Origin: Kiloniellaceae bacterium
GTDB taxonomy: Bacteria; Pseudomonadota; Alphaproteobacteria; Kiloniellales; Kiloniellaceae
Reading direction: 5' to 3'
Assembly: GCA_009377535.1 (NCBI GenBank)
Contig: WHTV01000027.1
Span: forward strand, 1 to 42,715
DNA: 42,715 bases
Part shown: positions 14,875-23,064 of the stretch, one piece after another
Numbering within the stretch: the first letter of the stretch is position 1
Layout of the letters: every line of letters starts with the position of its first letter
The notes under the pieces: model-generated
Seen by the model: only the letters and a program-made list of their open reading frames with translations
Databases searched by the model: none
What the model was told of the DNA's origin: nothing
Program-made: the position numbers and the translations under genes

Positions 14875-17100
14875 CTACGCCGCGCTGCCGACCAGTTGCG
14901 AGAACTTGCCGTGTCCGCGCAGCGGATCGAGAGCCTGGTCCAGCGGCATCCAGGCGAGCAGGCGCTGGCGGAACACAGGCAGAGCGTCGAGCGCGCGTTC
15001 CAGCCATTCCAGCGCCAGCGTGGTGTTGCCCAGCAGCGCATGGGTGCGGCTGACGTTGTAGCGCACGAGATGGTCGTCGGGGCCGATGACGACGGCGCGG
15101 CTCGCCCACTCCTCGCCGCGCAGGCCTTCGCCCAACTCGACGAGCAGGGTGCTACCGAAGGCCCAGGCATCCGCATTCTCCGGATGGCACCTCACCTCAT
15201 CGGTCGCCTGGCGAAGCGAGCGTGACGCCGCCGACTTGAATTCGCGCTCGAAGCCGAGCGCCCGGTATTCCTCAGCCAGCAGGCCGGCGCAGCGGTAGTC
15301 GTGCGGCCGCAACTCGGCGGCGTTCTCGAACAGCGAAAGCGCCGGCTCGCGCTGGCCGAGCAGGCGGCAGCAGCGCGCCTTGAAGAAATGCGCCTCGAAC
15401 AGCGACGGATCGAGTCCCATCGCGTAGTCGAGCAGGCCGAGCGCTTCCTGATAGCGGCCGAGGACATAGAGCGCGAGGCCCTTGGTGGCGCGGGCCTCGC
15501 CCAGGCCAGGCGCCAACTCGATGGCGCGCTCGCTGGTGGCGAGCATGCCCGCGGTGGTGACGGCCGCATCGTTGCCGCACAGCGTGGTCTCGCAGGTCGC
15601 CCGCGCCGCGTGGGCGTAGAGCGGATCGATCTCAGTCGCCTTGGTGAAGAGATCGTGGGCGATGCGCAGGCTCCGCTTGTCGCAGCCGCGCAGATAGAAC
15701 GAGCGTCCGAGCAGGTAAAGCTGATAGGCCTCGACGCTGGCGGTCGGCCGGCCGGCGAGGCTCACCATCTCGTCGGGCAGCAGCTGCACGCGAAGCGCCT
15801 CTGCGATATCGCGGGACAGCGCCTCCTGCAGCCCGAAGATGTCCCTGACGTCGCGATCGTAGCGCCGTGCCCAGATGCAGCTGGCCGTCGCGCCCTCGAT
15901 CAGCTGGGCCGTTATCCTGATGCGGCCACCGAGCTTGCGCACGCTGCCCTCGAGAACATATGCCGTCCGCAGGCTGTGCGCGGCTTTCTGCGGGGAAGGG
16001 CGTTCGCGGGCGTCCTGCGCCCCGCGGTGCACGACCGTCAGCAGGCCCGAGAGTTGCGACAGGTCGGTGATGATGTCCTCCGTCAGACCTTCCGCGAAAT
16101 ACTCCTGCTCGGGATCGCGGCCTATGTTGAGGAAGGGCAGCACGGCGACAGACGGCGCAGCCGCGTCGACCGCGGCAGTCTCGTCGCGGGCGGTGGCGAC
16201 CACGCTGCGCTGGCGCTGTATTGCCTCGTAGGCGGCGAGCGTCGCCGGCTCCGGCCGGATGCCGAGATCGCGCGACAGGCGGCGGCGCAGCGACTCGTAG
16301 AGGGAGAGCGCCTGGGTGCTCTCTCCGCGGTCGGCGTGGATCTGCATCAGGGCGCGGCAGGCTCCCTCGTGGTGCGGATCGAGCAGCAGGAGCTGCCGGG
16401 CGATGGTGGCGGCGCGCTCGCGCTCGCGGGCGGATGTCGAGCGCAGTAGCGCTGCGGTCATGGCCTCCGTCGCCAGATGGCGCAGCCGTTGCCGCTCCAA
16501 GAGGAGCCATTCCTCGAAGCCGGCATCGGGAATCTCGATGCCCTCGAGGAAGTCGCCGCGGTAGAGGTCGATGGCTTTGTCGATCGCCGGCGATGTGCCT
16601 TCCTCCAGCAGCCGGCAGAAGTCGACCGCATCGACGGTGACGCAGGTCTCGTCGAGCTTCACCGACTGCCGGTCGGAGACGATCGCATCGGTGCCATGGC
16701 TGGAGAAGCTGCGGCGCAGGTGCCAGACGGCCTGCTTCAGGCTGTCGCGTGCCTGGCGGTCGCTGCGGTCTCCCCACAGCAGCGCCGCAATCCTGGAACG
16801 CGGCGTCGGGATGCCGAGCGTGGCAGCCAGGTAGCCCAGCAGCGCGCGCGCCTTGTGGCCGGCGACCGGGACCGCCGTCTTGCCGTCGCTCTGGACCTGC
16901 AGGCCGCCGAACAGGGTGACGGCGATGGAACGGCCATTCTCTTCGGCGACAGCGGCCGCGCCCGAAGGGGCTACCCCTGATGCGCCGGCGGTGCGAATTA
17001 ACGGAGTTTTCTTCCTCCCCGCCGGCGTCCTGCACCGACTGTGGCGGTCTCTGAACGCGCTTGTCCGGCGCCAGCCTTCATCGTAGGTCCTGCGGTTCAC
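14875..17100 (-). CDS. BTAD/TolB-like/TPR transcriptional regulator
   Basis: 741-aa protein with an N-terminal OmpR-type winged helix (about 58-140, LFGGLQVQSDGKTAVPVAGH) and a bacterial transcriptional activation domain of SARP type (about 150-290, SLYESLRRRLSRDLGIRPEP). Next come a TolB-like/adenylate-cyclase-associated domain (about 310-420, SVAVLPFLNIG and YVLEGSVRKLGGRIRITAQL) and TPR repeats to the end (about 450-740). It probably binds DNA and senses a partner through the TPRs; no cyclase domain is present. GTG 17100 is the only in-frame start far enough upstream and it has no good ribosome site, so the first about 50 residues are uncertain. Possibly co-transcribed with the MetE-like gene. 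Confidence 0.85.
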   Translation of the reverse strand: MNRRTYDEGWRRTSAFRDRHSRCRTPAGRKKTPLIRTAGASGVAPSGAAAVAEENGRSIAVTLFGGLQVQSDGKTAVPVAGHKARALLGYLAATLGIPTPRSRIAALLWGDRSDRQARDSLKQAVWHLRRSFSSHGTDAIVSDRQSVKLDETCVTVDAVDFCRLLEEGTSPAIDKAIDLYRGDFLEGIEIPDAGFEEWLLLERQRLRHLATEAMTAALLRSTSARERERAATIARQLLLLDPHHEGACRALMQIHADRGESTQALSLYESLRRRLSRDLGIRPEPATLAAYEAIQRQRSVVATARDETAAVDAAAPSVAVLPFLNIGRDPEQEYFAEGLTEDIITDLSQLSGLLTVVHRGAQDARERPSPQKAAHSLRTAYVLEGSVRKLGGRIRITAQLIEGATASCIWARRYDRDVRDIFGLQEALSRDIAEALRVQLLPDEMVSLAGRPTASVEAYQLYLLGRSFYLRGCDKRSLRIAHDLFTKATEIDPLYAHAARATCETTLCGNDAAVTTAGMLATSERAIELAPGLGEARATKGLALYVLGRYQEALGLLDYAMGLDPSLFEAHFFKARCCRLLGQREPALSLFENAAELRPHDYRCAGLLAEEYRALGFEREFKSAASRSLRQATDEVRCHPENADAWAFGSTLLVELGEGLRGEEWASRAVVIGPDDHLVRYNVSRTHALLGNTTLALEWLERALDALPVFRQRLLAWMPLDQALDPLRGHGKFSQLVGSAA

Positions 17101-17201
17101 CTGACGCCGCGACCGCCACTGTCCAGAAAAGCGAAGGATTGCTCAGTGAGGAATCCCACAGCCTGTGCCAGTTCCGCCAGATTGCACATCCGGAGCCGCC
17201 G

Positions 17202-17447
17202 ATGAGCGCCGGCGATGCCGTGGGCTGGCTGGCTGCCACGCTGACGCTGCTGGCCTTCCTGATGCGCTCGATGACCGCACTGCGGGTCGTCGCGATCGCG
17301 GCGAACCTCTGCTTCATCCTCTATGGCGCGATGAGCTGGGCCTATCCAATCCTGGTGCTGCACATCGCGCTGTTGCCGTGCAACGTCCTGCGCCTCTGCG
17401 AGCTGCGCCGCGCCGGCGACGGCCGGCCGGTGCCGCGCCGACTATAG
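17202..17447 (+). CDS. Small three-helix inner-membrane protein
   Basis: 81 aa, ATG 17202 with CGGAG 7 nt upstream. Three hydrophobic helices (VGWLAATLTLLAFLM, LRVVAIAANLCFILYGAM, YPILVLHIALLPCNVLRL). The pattern resembles the membrane part found in YgjV-like and Popeye-like proteins, where in some alphaproteobacteria it precedes a cyclic-nucleotide-binding domain. Here the protein ends right after the helices (RRAGDGRPVPRRL), so it is a stand-alone version. Its 3' end overlaps the end of the convergent deacetylase-fusion gene by 6 nt. Function unknown. Confidence 0.7.
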   Translation: MSAGDAVGWLAATLTLLAFLMRSMTALRVVAIAANLCFILYGAMSWAYPILVLHIALLPCNVLRLCELRRAGDGRPVPRRL

Positions 17448-19712
17448 CGCCTTGCTGTAGATCGCCTTGCCGTCGCCGGGGCGGTAGAAGTCGGGCAGCT
17501 CGGCAGCGAGGGTGAAGCCGGCGGCGGCGTAGAAGGCGCGGGTCGGCGTATAGCGCGCGCTGGTCGAGGTGTCGATGTAGACGCGCTGCGCGCCGCCGCG
17601 CTTCATGGCCGCCTCGGCGCGGGCCAGGATCTGGTGGCCGAAGCCGCGGCCCTGGCGGTCCGGGTGCACGGCGATCCAGTAGAGGTCGTGGCTGCTGGCC
17701 GAGCCGGGGATCGGCCCGTAGCAGGCATAGCCGACAAGGGTGCCGTCCTCCTCCAACAGGACGAACTCGTAGCCGGAGGCGCGGCCCCTGGCCACGCGCT
17801 CCTGTACCAGCTCCTCGGCAATGGCGATCTCCTCGGCGGAGAACATGCCGGTGGCGGCGACCAGGCTGCGCACACGCTCGCCGTCTTCCGGCTTTACCGC
17901 CTCGCGCCACAGCTGGCCCTTGGCAGCCGGCCGGCCCGCAGCCGTCTTGGCCAGGCGCGCCGAGCGCTTGGCGACGCTGCTGCCTTCCACCAGGCCCGTG
18001 AAGAAGTGGCGCGCGTTGAGGCCCAGGGTGCGGATGCGATAGCCGCCTTCCTGCACCACCACCGTGGGATAGCCGGCGGCGCCGATGAGGACGCCCATGC
18101 GGTGAAAGTCGGCGGCCCGGTTCGACCAGGTGCCGGTCGGATCGCCGCGTGCGGTGTCGAGTCCGAAGGCAACCACCAGGCGGGCCGGGTCGTGGCGGTC
18201 GATGCGCTTCAAGGCGGTTTGCAGGGCGTCCATGTACTGCTCCGGCGTGATGCTCTCCGGCAGCGGGATGTTGAGGTTGTAGCCGGCGCCCTTGCCGCGC
18301 CCGGACTCGTTGCGAAATCCGGTGAAGTAGGGATAGGCAAAGGCCGGCGCGCCGTGGATCGACACAGTCAGCACGTCGTCGCGCTCGTAGAAGATGTCCT
18401 GCTGGCCGTTGCCGTGGTGGTAGTCCACGTCCAGCATGGCGACTTTGCCGTAGTGCGACAGGAAGTTGGCGGCGATGGCAGCGTTGCTGAAGTAGCAGAA
18501 GCCGCCGAAGCTGCGCCGCTCGGCGTGGTGGCCGGGCGGGCGCACCAGGGCGTAGGCCAGCGGCGCGCCGTTCAGCACCTCCTCGGCGGCGGTCAGCGCG
18601 CAGTCGACGGCCTGGCGCGCGGCCGGGAAGGCGTTGCGGTTCAGCGGCGTGAAGGTGTCGATGCACCAGTAGCCGGCCAGCACCGAACGTTCTTTCGGCC
18701 GGCGATCCGGGTTGCGGATCGGGAAGACGTAAGGGTAGATCGACCGCTTCAGCGGGGCCTCGGCGCAGGCGTGCTGGATGTAGTCGACCAGGCCGGCATC
18801 GTGCACTTCGCGGATGAAGCGGTCGGGGAATTTGCGGGCCGGCAGGCGGCGGAAGAAATCGGTCTTGTCGAGCTCGCCGAGGATGGCGCTGACGCGCACC
18901 GGGGCCTCCACATAGCCGCGGTCGCGCACGTGATGGATGTCGTGCTTGTCGTTCACCACCAGGGCGACCTGCGGACGGCCGGAAGAGCCGGGCAGGGGCG
19001 CGGCGATCTGCTCGCTCTTCAGATAGCGCGGCGCGCGCAGGCGGTAGCTGTCCGGCCTCACTGAGGCCACCACCTTCTCGACGTAGTCCGGCGGGCAGAC
19101 GCCGGCGTAGTTGCGTTCCAGGATGGCGCGCACGATGCGACGCAGGCGGGCGGCCGAGGGCAAGGCGTGGCGGCCGAGGCCGTCGAACACCAGGTAGGGC
19201 ATGTCGGTGTCGCCCGGCGTGATCGGCAGGTCGTAGGCGATGCCCTCGATGGGGAAGGCGCCGTAGCGCTCGTAGAACTTCAGGCGCTGGGCGTTCTGCC
19301 GGCGCAGCTTGGGGTCGGGGCTCTTGGCCGCCTCGTCGGGCAGGCATTCGTAGTAGAGGCCGGCTGCGCCCAGGCTCTCCGCCTCCTCGCGCACCCGGTC
19401 GTAGAGTGCGCCGCCGATGCCGCTGCCGGCGCGACCGCCGGGGGCGATGGAGATGACCTCCAGATAGGAGAAGGCAAGATCGGGATCGTGCAGCAGCAGA
19501 GCGAGCGCCTTCACCCGACCGCGCGCGTCCTCTGCCGCCAGAAGTGTGGCGATGAAGCGATACCTGAAGGGGTTGTCCAACTGGTCGGGCAGCTTGGCCA
19601 CCTCGCCGCCCTGCATGCCGGGGAACTGGGCACGGATGATGGCCTGGGCTTCCTCCACGGCCGAGCGGTTGGCCGGGGTGTGGCTGTCGGAGATCTTGCG
19701 TATGCGCAGCAT
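17442..19712 (-). CDS. GNAT-deacetylase-GNAT three-domain fusion
   Basis: 756-aa cytosolic fusion. Residues about 1-170 form a GNAT acetyltransferase; its acetyl-CoA loop is AGSGIG, lacking the usual first Gln/Arg. Residues about 230-590 form a histone-deacetylase/acetylpolyamine-amidohydrolase domain with every catalytic mark: GHH (about 392), GFCYFSN, DVDYHHGNG (about 427), FGLDTARGDP (about 518) and GGY (about 555). Residues about 605-756 form a second GNAT with a canonical RQGRGFG loop (about 688). Opposing acetylating and deacetylating activities sit in one chain. The ATG directly abuts the stop of the upstream ATP-grasp gene, the fourth member of the KamA operon. Likely substrate: the operon's own beta-lysine product (inference). 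Confidence 0.9.
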   Translation of the reverse strand: MLRIRKISDSHTPANRSAVEEAQAIIRAQFPGMQGGEVAKLPDQLDNPFRYRFIATLLAAEDARGRVKALALLLHDPDLAFSYLEVISIAPGGRAGSGIGGALYDRVREEAESLGAAGLYYECLPDEAAKSPDPKLRRQNAQRLKFYERYGAFPIEGIAYDLPITPGDTDMPYLVFDGLGRHALPSAARLRRIVRAILERNYAGVCPPDYVEKVVASVRPDSYRLRAPRYLKSEQIAAPLPGSSGRPQVALVVNDKHDIHHVRDRGYVEAPVRVSAILGELDKTDFFRRLPARKFPDRFIREVHDAGLVDYIQHACAEAPLKRSIYPYVFPIRNPDRRPKERSVLAGYWCIDTFTPLNRNAFPAARQAVDCALTAAEEVLNGAPLAYALVRPPGHHAERRSFGGFCYFSNAAIAANFLSHYGKVAMLDVDYHHGNGQQDIFYERDDVLTVSIHGAPAFAYPYFTGFRNESGRGKGAGYNLNIPLPESITPEQYMDALQTALKRIDRHDPARLVVAFGLDTARGDPTGTWSNRAADFHRMGVLIGAAGYPTVVVQEGGYRIRTLGLNARHFFTGLVEGSSVAKRSARLAKTAAGRPAAKGQLWREAVKPEDGERVRSLVAATGMFSAEEIAIAEELVQERVARGRASGYEFVLLEEDGTLVGYACYGPIPGSASSHDLYWIAVHPDRQGRGFGHQILARAEAAMKRGGAQRVYIDTSTSARYTPTRAFYAAAGFTLAAELPDFYRPGDGKAIYSKAL

Positions 19713-20696
19713 TCAGGCAGCGACCTGTCGGCGTCCCTTGGCGGCTGCGACGATGCTGCCGATGACGGCGTCGTAGTCAAGGCCGGTGCGCGCCGCCGCG
19801 GCGACGAAGCCGGCGTCCGGCGCCAGGCAGGGATTGAGATTGACCTCCAGGATGGTCGGGCGGCCGGCGCCGTCGACGCGAAAGTCGACGCGAGCATAGC
19901 CGGCGAGGCCGAATTGCCGCCAGGCCGCCAGCGCCAGCGTGCTCAACTCGGCGATGAGCGCGGCGTCGCCGGCCGCGAAGTCGAAGCTGCGCGGCGTGTT
20001 GGCGTAAGCGACGCTGTCGGTTGCCCACTTGGCTTCATAGTCGACGATGCGCGGCCGCTCCGACGGGAAGTCGACGAAGAGGATTTCGGCAGCCGGCAGC
20101 ACGCTCGGGCCCGTGGCAGTCTCGAGGATCGAAAGGTTGAACTCGCGCCCCTCGACGTAGGCCTCGGCGAAGAACAGCCCGCCGAAGCGTTGCTCGCGGG
20201 CGGCGATCTCCCGCCGCGCCTCGGCGGCCGGCACCACGGAAGCGGCATCGAGCCCCAGCGAGGCGTGCTCGGTGTCGGACTTCACGATGACGCGGGCGTC
20301 CGGCGCGAAGCCGGCGCCGTCGGGCGACCAGGCCGGCGTCGGCAGTCCGGCCGCGGCCAGCAGGCGCTTGGCGGCGGTCTTGGTGAGGGTCAGGTGGTGC
20401 GCCGCCAGGCCGCTGCCGGTGTAGGGCAGGGCGAAGTGGTCGAGCGCGGCCGGGGCGAGTTGCGCCAGGGCCGAGTCGCCCTCCAAGGCCTCGACCAGGT
20501 TGAACACCAGGGTCGGGCGTTCGGCGGCGAGCTGCGCCAGGACAGAGAGGTCGAGGCCAAGCTTCACGACCTCGCTGTCATGGCCGAGGCGCTGCAGGGA
20601 GGCCGCGATGGCCTCTGCCGTGACGATGGTGTCCGCCTCGTCCGGGCGATCTGCCGCTGCCCCGTGCAGGACCGGCAGATAGCTGGACCGGATCAT
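19713..20696 (-). CDS. ATP-grasp ligase B (D-Ala-D-Ala-ligase fold)
   Basis: 327-aa ATP-grasp carboxylate-amine ligase that would form an amide bond through an acyl phosphate. Seen: substrate-side motif LVFNLVEALEGDSALAQ, an ATP-binding Lys in RVIVKSDTEHASLGLDAASV, a Glu-rich ATP clamp (FFAEAYVEGREFNLSIL), and the metal-binding end ARVDFRVD...TILEVNLNP. The acceptor region after the EVN motif (NPCLAPDAGF) differs from that of true D-Ala-D-Ala ligases, so the acceptor is probably not D-Ala. Its ATG overlaps the stop of ligase A by 4 nt, and its stop abuts the ATG of the GNAT-deacetylase fusion. Confidence 0.9.
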   Translation of the reverse strand: MIRSSYLPVLHGAAADRPDEADTIVTAEAIAASLQRLGHDSEVVKLGLDLSVLAQLAAERPTLVFNLVEALEGDSALAQLAPAALDHFALPYTGSGLAAHHLTLTKTAAKRLLAAAGLPTPAWSPDGAGFAPDARVIVKSDTEHASLGLDAASVVPAAEARREIAAREQRFGGLFFAEAYVEGREFNLSILETATGPSVLPAAEILFVDFPSERPRIVDYEAKWATDSVAYANTPRSFDFAAGDAALIAELSTLALAAWRQFGLAGYARVDFRVDGAGRPTILEVNLNPCLAPDAGFVAAAARTGLDYDAVIGSIVAAAKGRRQVAA

Positions 20697-21712
20697 GCCG
20701 GGATGCGCCGCCGTCGCTTGGACTGCACCAGACCGACGCCGGTGCGCAGCTTGGCCGCCTGCAGGATCTCCCCGATCAGCGTCTCGTAGCTCATGCCGGA
20801 CAGGCTGGCCAGGATCGGCAGGTCGGAGTGGGTCGGGTGCAGGCCGGCCAGCGGGTTGACCTCGAGGAACTGCGGCACGCCGCCGGCGTCCGAGCGCAGA
20901 TCGAGGCGCGCGCCATCGCGGCAGCCCAGCGTGCGGTAGGCGGCCAGCGCGGTGGCGCCGGCGGCCCGGGCTTCCGCATCGTCGGCCAGATGGTATTCCA
21001 CGCGCGACTCGCAGAGTTCCTTGTTCTCGAAGGAATAGACGTCCGGCTCAGCGTTCTGCAGCAGCACGATCTCGAGCACCGCGATGATGCGCGCCGCGGC
21101 GGCGTTGCCGACGACGCCGACGGTGAACTCGCGGCCCGGCAGGAAGGGCTCGGCGATGGCCGGCTGATTGAAGCGGGCGCGCAGGGAGCGCGCCGCCGAA
21201 AGCAGCGCCTTGCGGTCGCTAGCCTTGGAGGCCCGCTCGCAGCCCTTGCCGGTCCCCTCGGCCAGCGGCTTCACGAAGACCGGGAAGGCCAGGCTGCAGG
21301 CCCTGGCATCGGCGTCGTTCTCGATCACCGAGAAAGGCGCCGTGGGCAAGCCGGCGTCGCGCACCAGGCGCTTGGCGACGGCCTTGTCCAGCGTGACCGA
21401 GAGGGTCAGCGGGTCGGAGAAGACGTAGGAAATGTTGTAGGCCTCGAGCAGCGCCGGCACCTGGGCCTCGCGGTTGCGCCCGGCGACGCCCTCGCAGATG
21501 TTGAACACCAGGTCCCAGCTCTCGCCGGCGACCAGCCGGCTGGCGAGGCTGCGGATGTGGCCGATACGCTCGACCCGGCAGCCGTTGGCTGCGAGGGCCT
21601 GCTCGAGGGCGTCGATGGTTTCCGGCGAATCGAATTCGGCCAGGGCGTCTTCCGAGAAGCCGCCGAGGGCGCGGTAGTCGTCGCGCAGGTCGTAGGTCAG
21701 GCCGACACGCAT
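20693..21712 (-). CDS. ATP-grasp ligase A (D-Ala-D-Ala-ligase fold)
   Basis: 339-aa ATP-grasp ligase, start MRVGLTYDLRDDYRALGG. Marks: LVFNICEGVAGRNREAQVP, the ATP lysine in FPVFVKPLAEGTGKGCERAS, IAEPFLPGREFTVGV, and the metal-binding ARLDLRSD...FLEVNPLAGLHPTHSDLP, whose end is close to the D-Ala-D-Ala ligase consensus. It is clearly related to but well diverged from ligase B, so the two probably act on different acceptors in sequence. Its ATG overlaps the kamA stop by one base (TGATG). A role in peptidoglycan is unlikely given its partners. Confidence 0.9.
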   Translation of the reverse strand: MRVGLTYDLRDDYRALGGFSEDALAEFDSPETIDALEQALAANGCRVERIGHIRSLASRLVAGESWDLVFNICEGVAGRNREAQVPALLEAYNISYVFSDPLTLSVTLDKAVAKRLVRDAGLPTAPFSVIENDADARACSLAFPVFVKPLAEGTGKGCERASKASDRKALLSAARSLRARFNQPAIAEPFLPGREFTVGVVGNAAAARIIAVLEIVLLQNAEPDVYSFENKELCESRVEYHLADDAEARAAGATALAAYRTLGCRDGARLDLRSDAGGVPQFLEVNPLAGLHPTHSDLPILASLSGMSYETLIGEILQAAKLRTGVGLVQSKRRRRIPA

Positions 21713-23064
21713 CAGCGGGCCCCCTTCTTCCTGCCGGCGCCGGGTTTGTCGGCACCGGTGCGCCCGCCCGGGTCGGGGTAGCGGTAGACGCCGCCTTCGA
21801 AGTTGCGCAGCAGCAGGTCGTCGCCGTCGCGCCCCACGATGTAGTCGGGCAGCAGGGGGATCTTGCCGCCGCCGTTGGGGGCGTCGATCACGTACTGCGG
21901 GACGGCATAGCCGGTGGTGTGGCCGCGCAGGCCCTCGATGATCTCGATGCCCTTCTCGACCGGCGTGCGGAAGTGCGAGGAGCCGGTGATCGGATCGCAC
22001 TGGTAGAGGTAGTAGGGCTTCACCCGGCGCATCAGCAGGCCGTGCATCATGGCCTTCATGGTATCGACCGAGTCGTTGATGCCTTTCAGCAGCACCGTCT
22101 GGCTGCCCAGCGGGATGCCGGCGTCGGCCAGGCGGGTGTAGGCCTCCGTTGCTTCCGGGGTCAGTTCCTTGGGATGGGTGACGTGGATGCTCATCCACAC
22201 CGGGTGGTGCTTGCGCAGCATGCGGACGAGCGAGCGGGTGATCCGCATCGGCAACACGGTCGGCACCTTGGAGCCGAGGCGGATGAACTCGACGTGCTTG
22301 ATCCGGCGCAGCCGGCCGAGCAGGTAGTCGAGCTTCTCGTCGGCGATGGTCAGCGGGTCGCCGCCCGACAGCAGCACGTCGCGGACCTCCGTATGCGCCT
22401 CGATGTAGGTCAGGGCCTGTTCCCACTGGCTGGTGGAGAACTGATACTCGCCGCCGGCCTCGCCCACCATGCGCGAGCGGGTGCAGTAGCGGCAGTAGGT
22501 CGAGCAGAAGCCGGTGGTGAGGAACAGCACCCGGTCCGGATAGCGGTGCACCAGGCCCGGCGTCTTGGTGTCGTGGTCCTCGCCCAGGGGGTCGTCCGCT
22601 TCGCCCGGCGTGCGCAGGTACTCCTGGCCGACGGGAATGTGCGTCCGACGCAGAGGCTCCTCGGCATCGTCGCGGCTCATCAGGCTGGCGTAGTAGGGCG
22701 TGATGCCGACCGGCAGGGATCCCTTGTGGCGGGCCACAGCGGCGTACTCGTCCGGCGACAGCTGGAAAATCCGCTCCAGCTCAGCCAGCGAGCGGATGCG
22801 ATTGCGCAGCTGCCAGCGCCAGTCGTTCCATTCCTCCGGCGTGGCCGCGGGGAAGAAGCGGCGCCGGAAGGCGCGGGCCTCCGGTCCCTGCGGGAAGCGC
22901 TCCGTCCGCTGCCGCGCCTCGAAGGTCCGCGCCAGCAGGCTCTCCGCCGGGCGCAATGCAGGCGACCAGGAAGACGAGTTCAGTGCTTTTGATTTGAGGG
23001 GAGTGGAAGTCGGTTCGGTCTCCGAACCGGGAGGCTCCGAAGGGGGAGCCTGAAGATCGTCCAT
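21712..23064 (-). CDS. kamA: KamA-family lysine 2,3-aminomutase (radical SAM)
   Basis: Converts L-lysine to beta-lysine using a 4Fe-4S cluster, S-adenosylmethionine and PLP. 450 aa from ATG 23064. The cluster motif is CSTYCRYC (Cys187, Cys191, Cys194). The PLP lysine is Lys401 in DAPNGGGKIP. Residues that hold lysine in the Clostridium enzyme are kept: Arg196 (for Arg134), Asp357 (for Asp293) and Asp394 (for Asp330), with identical spacing between the last two and the PLP lysine. This favours true lysine aminomutase activity. The N-terminal 80 residues are low-complexity, Pro/Ser-rich and atypical. An upstream GTG at 23127 is less likely. First gene of the four-gene operon. Confidence 0.92.
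   Translation of the reverse strand: MDDLQAPPSEPPGSETEPTSTPLKSKALNSSSWSPALRPAESLLARTFEARQRTERFPQGPEARAFRRRFFPAATPEEWNDWRWQLRNRIRSLAELERIFQLSPDEYAAVARHKGSLPVGITPYYASLMSRDDAEEPLRRTHIPVGQEYLRTPGEADDPLGEDHDTKTPGLVHRYPDRVLFLTTGFCSTYCRYCTRSRMVGEAGGEYQFSTSQWEQALTYIEAHTEVRDVLLSGGDPLTIADEKLDYLLGRLRRIKHVEFIRLGSKVPTVLPMRITRSLVRMLRKHHPVWMSIHVTHPKELTPEATEAYTRLADAGIPLGSQTVLLKGINDSVDTMKAMMHGLLMRRVKPYYLYQCDPITGSSHFRTPVEKGIEIIEGLRGHTTGYAVPQYVIDAPNGGGKIPLLPDYIVGRDGDDLLLRNFEGGVYRYPDPGGRTGADKPGAGRKKGAR

Noticed and set aside
20693-21712. Ligase A as the housekeeping peptidoglycan D-Ala-D-Ala ligase
   Set aside because: It is translationally coupled to kamA and a second ligase, with no mur or fts genes nearby, so a cell-wall role is unlikely.
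21712-23064. Assignment of the aminomutase as EpmB (EF-P modification)
   Set aside because: No epmA or efp is near, the protein is longer than EpmB, and its partners are ATP-grasp and acetyl-group enzymes.
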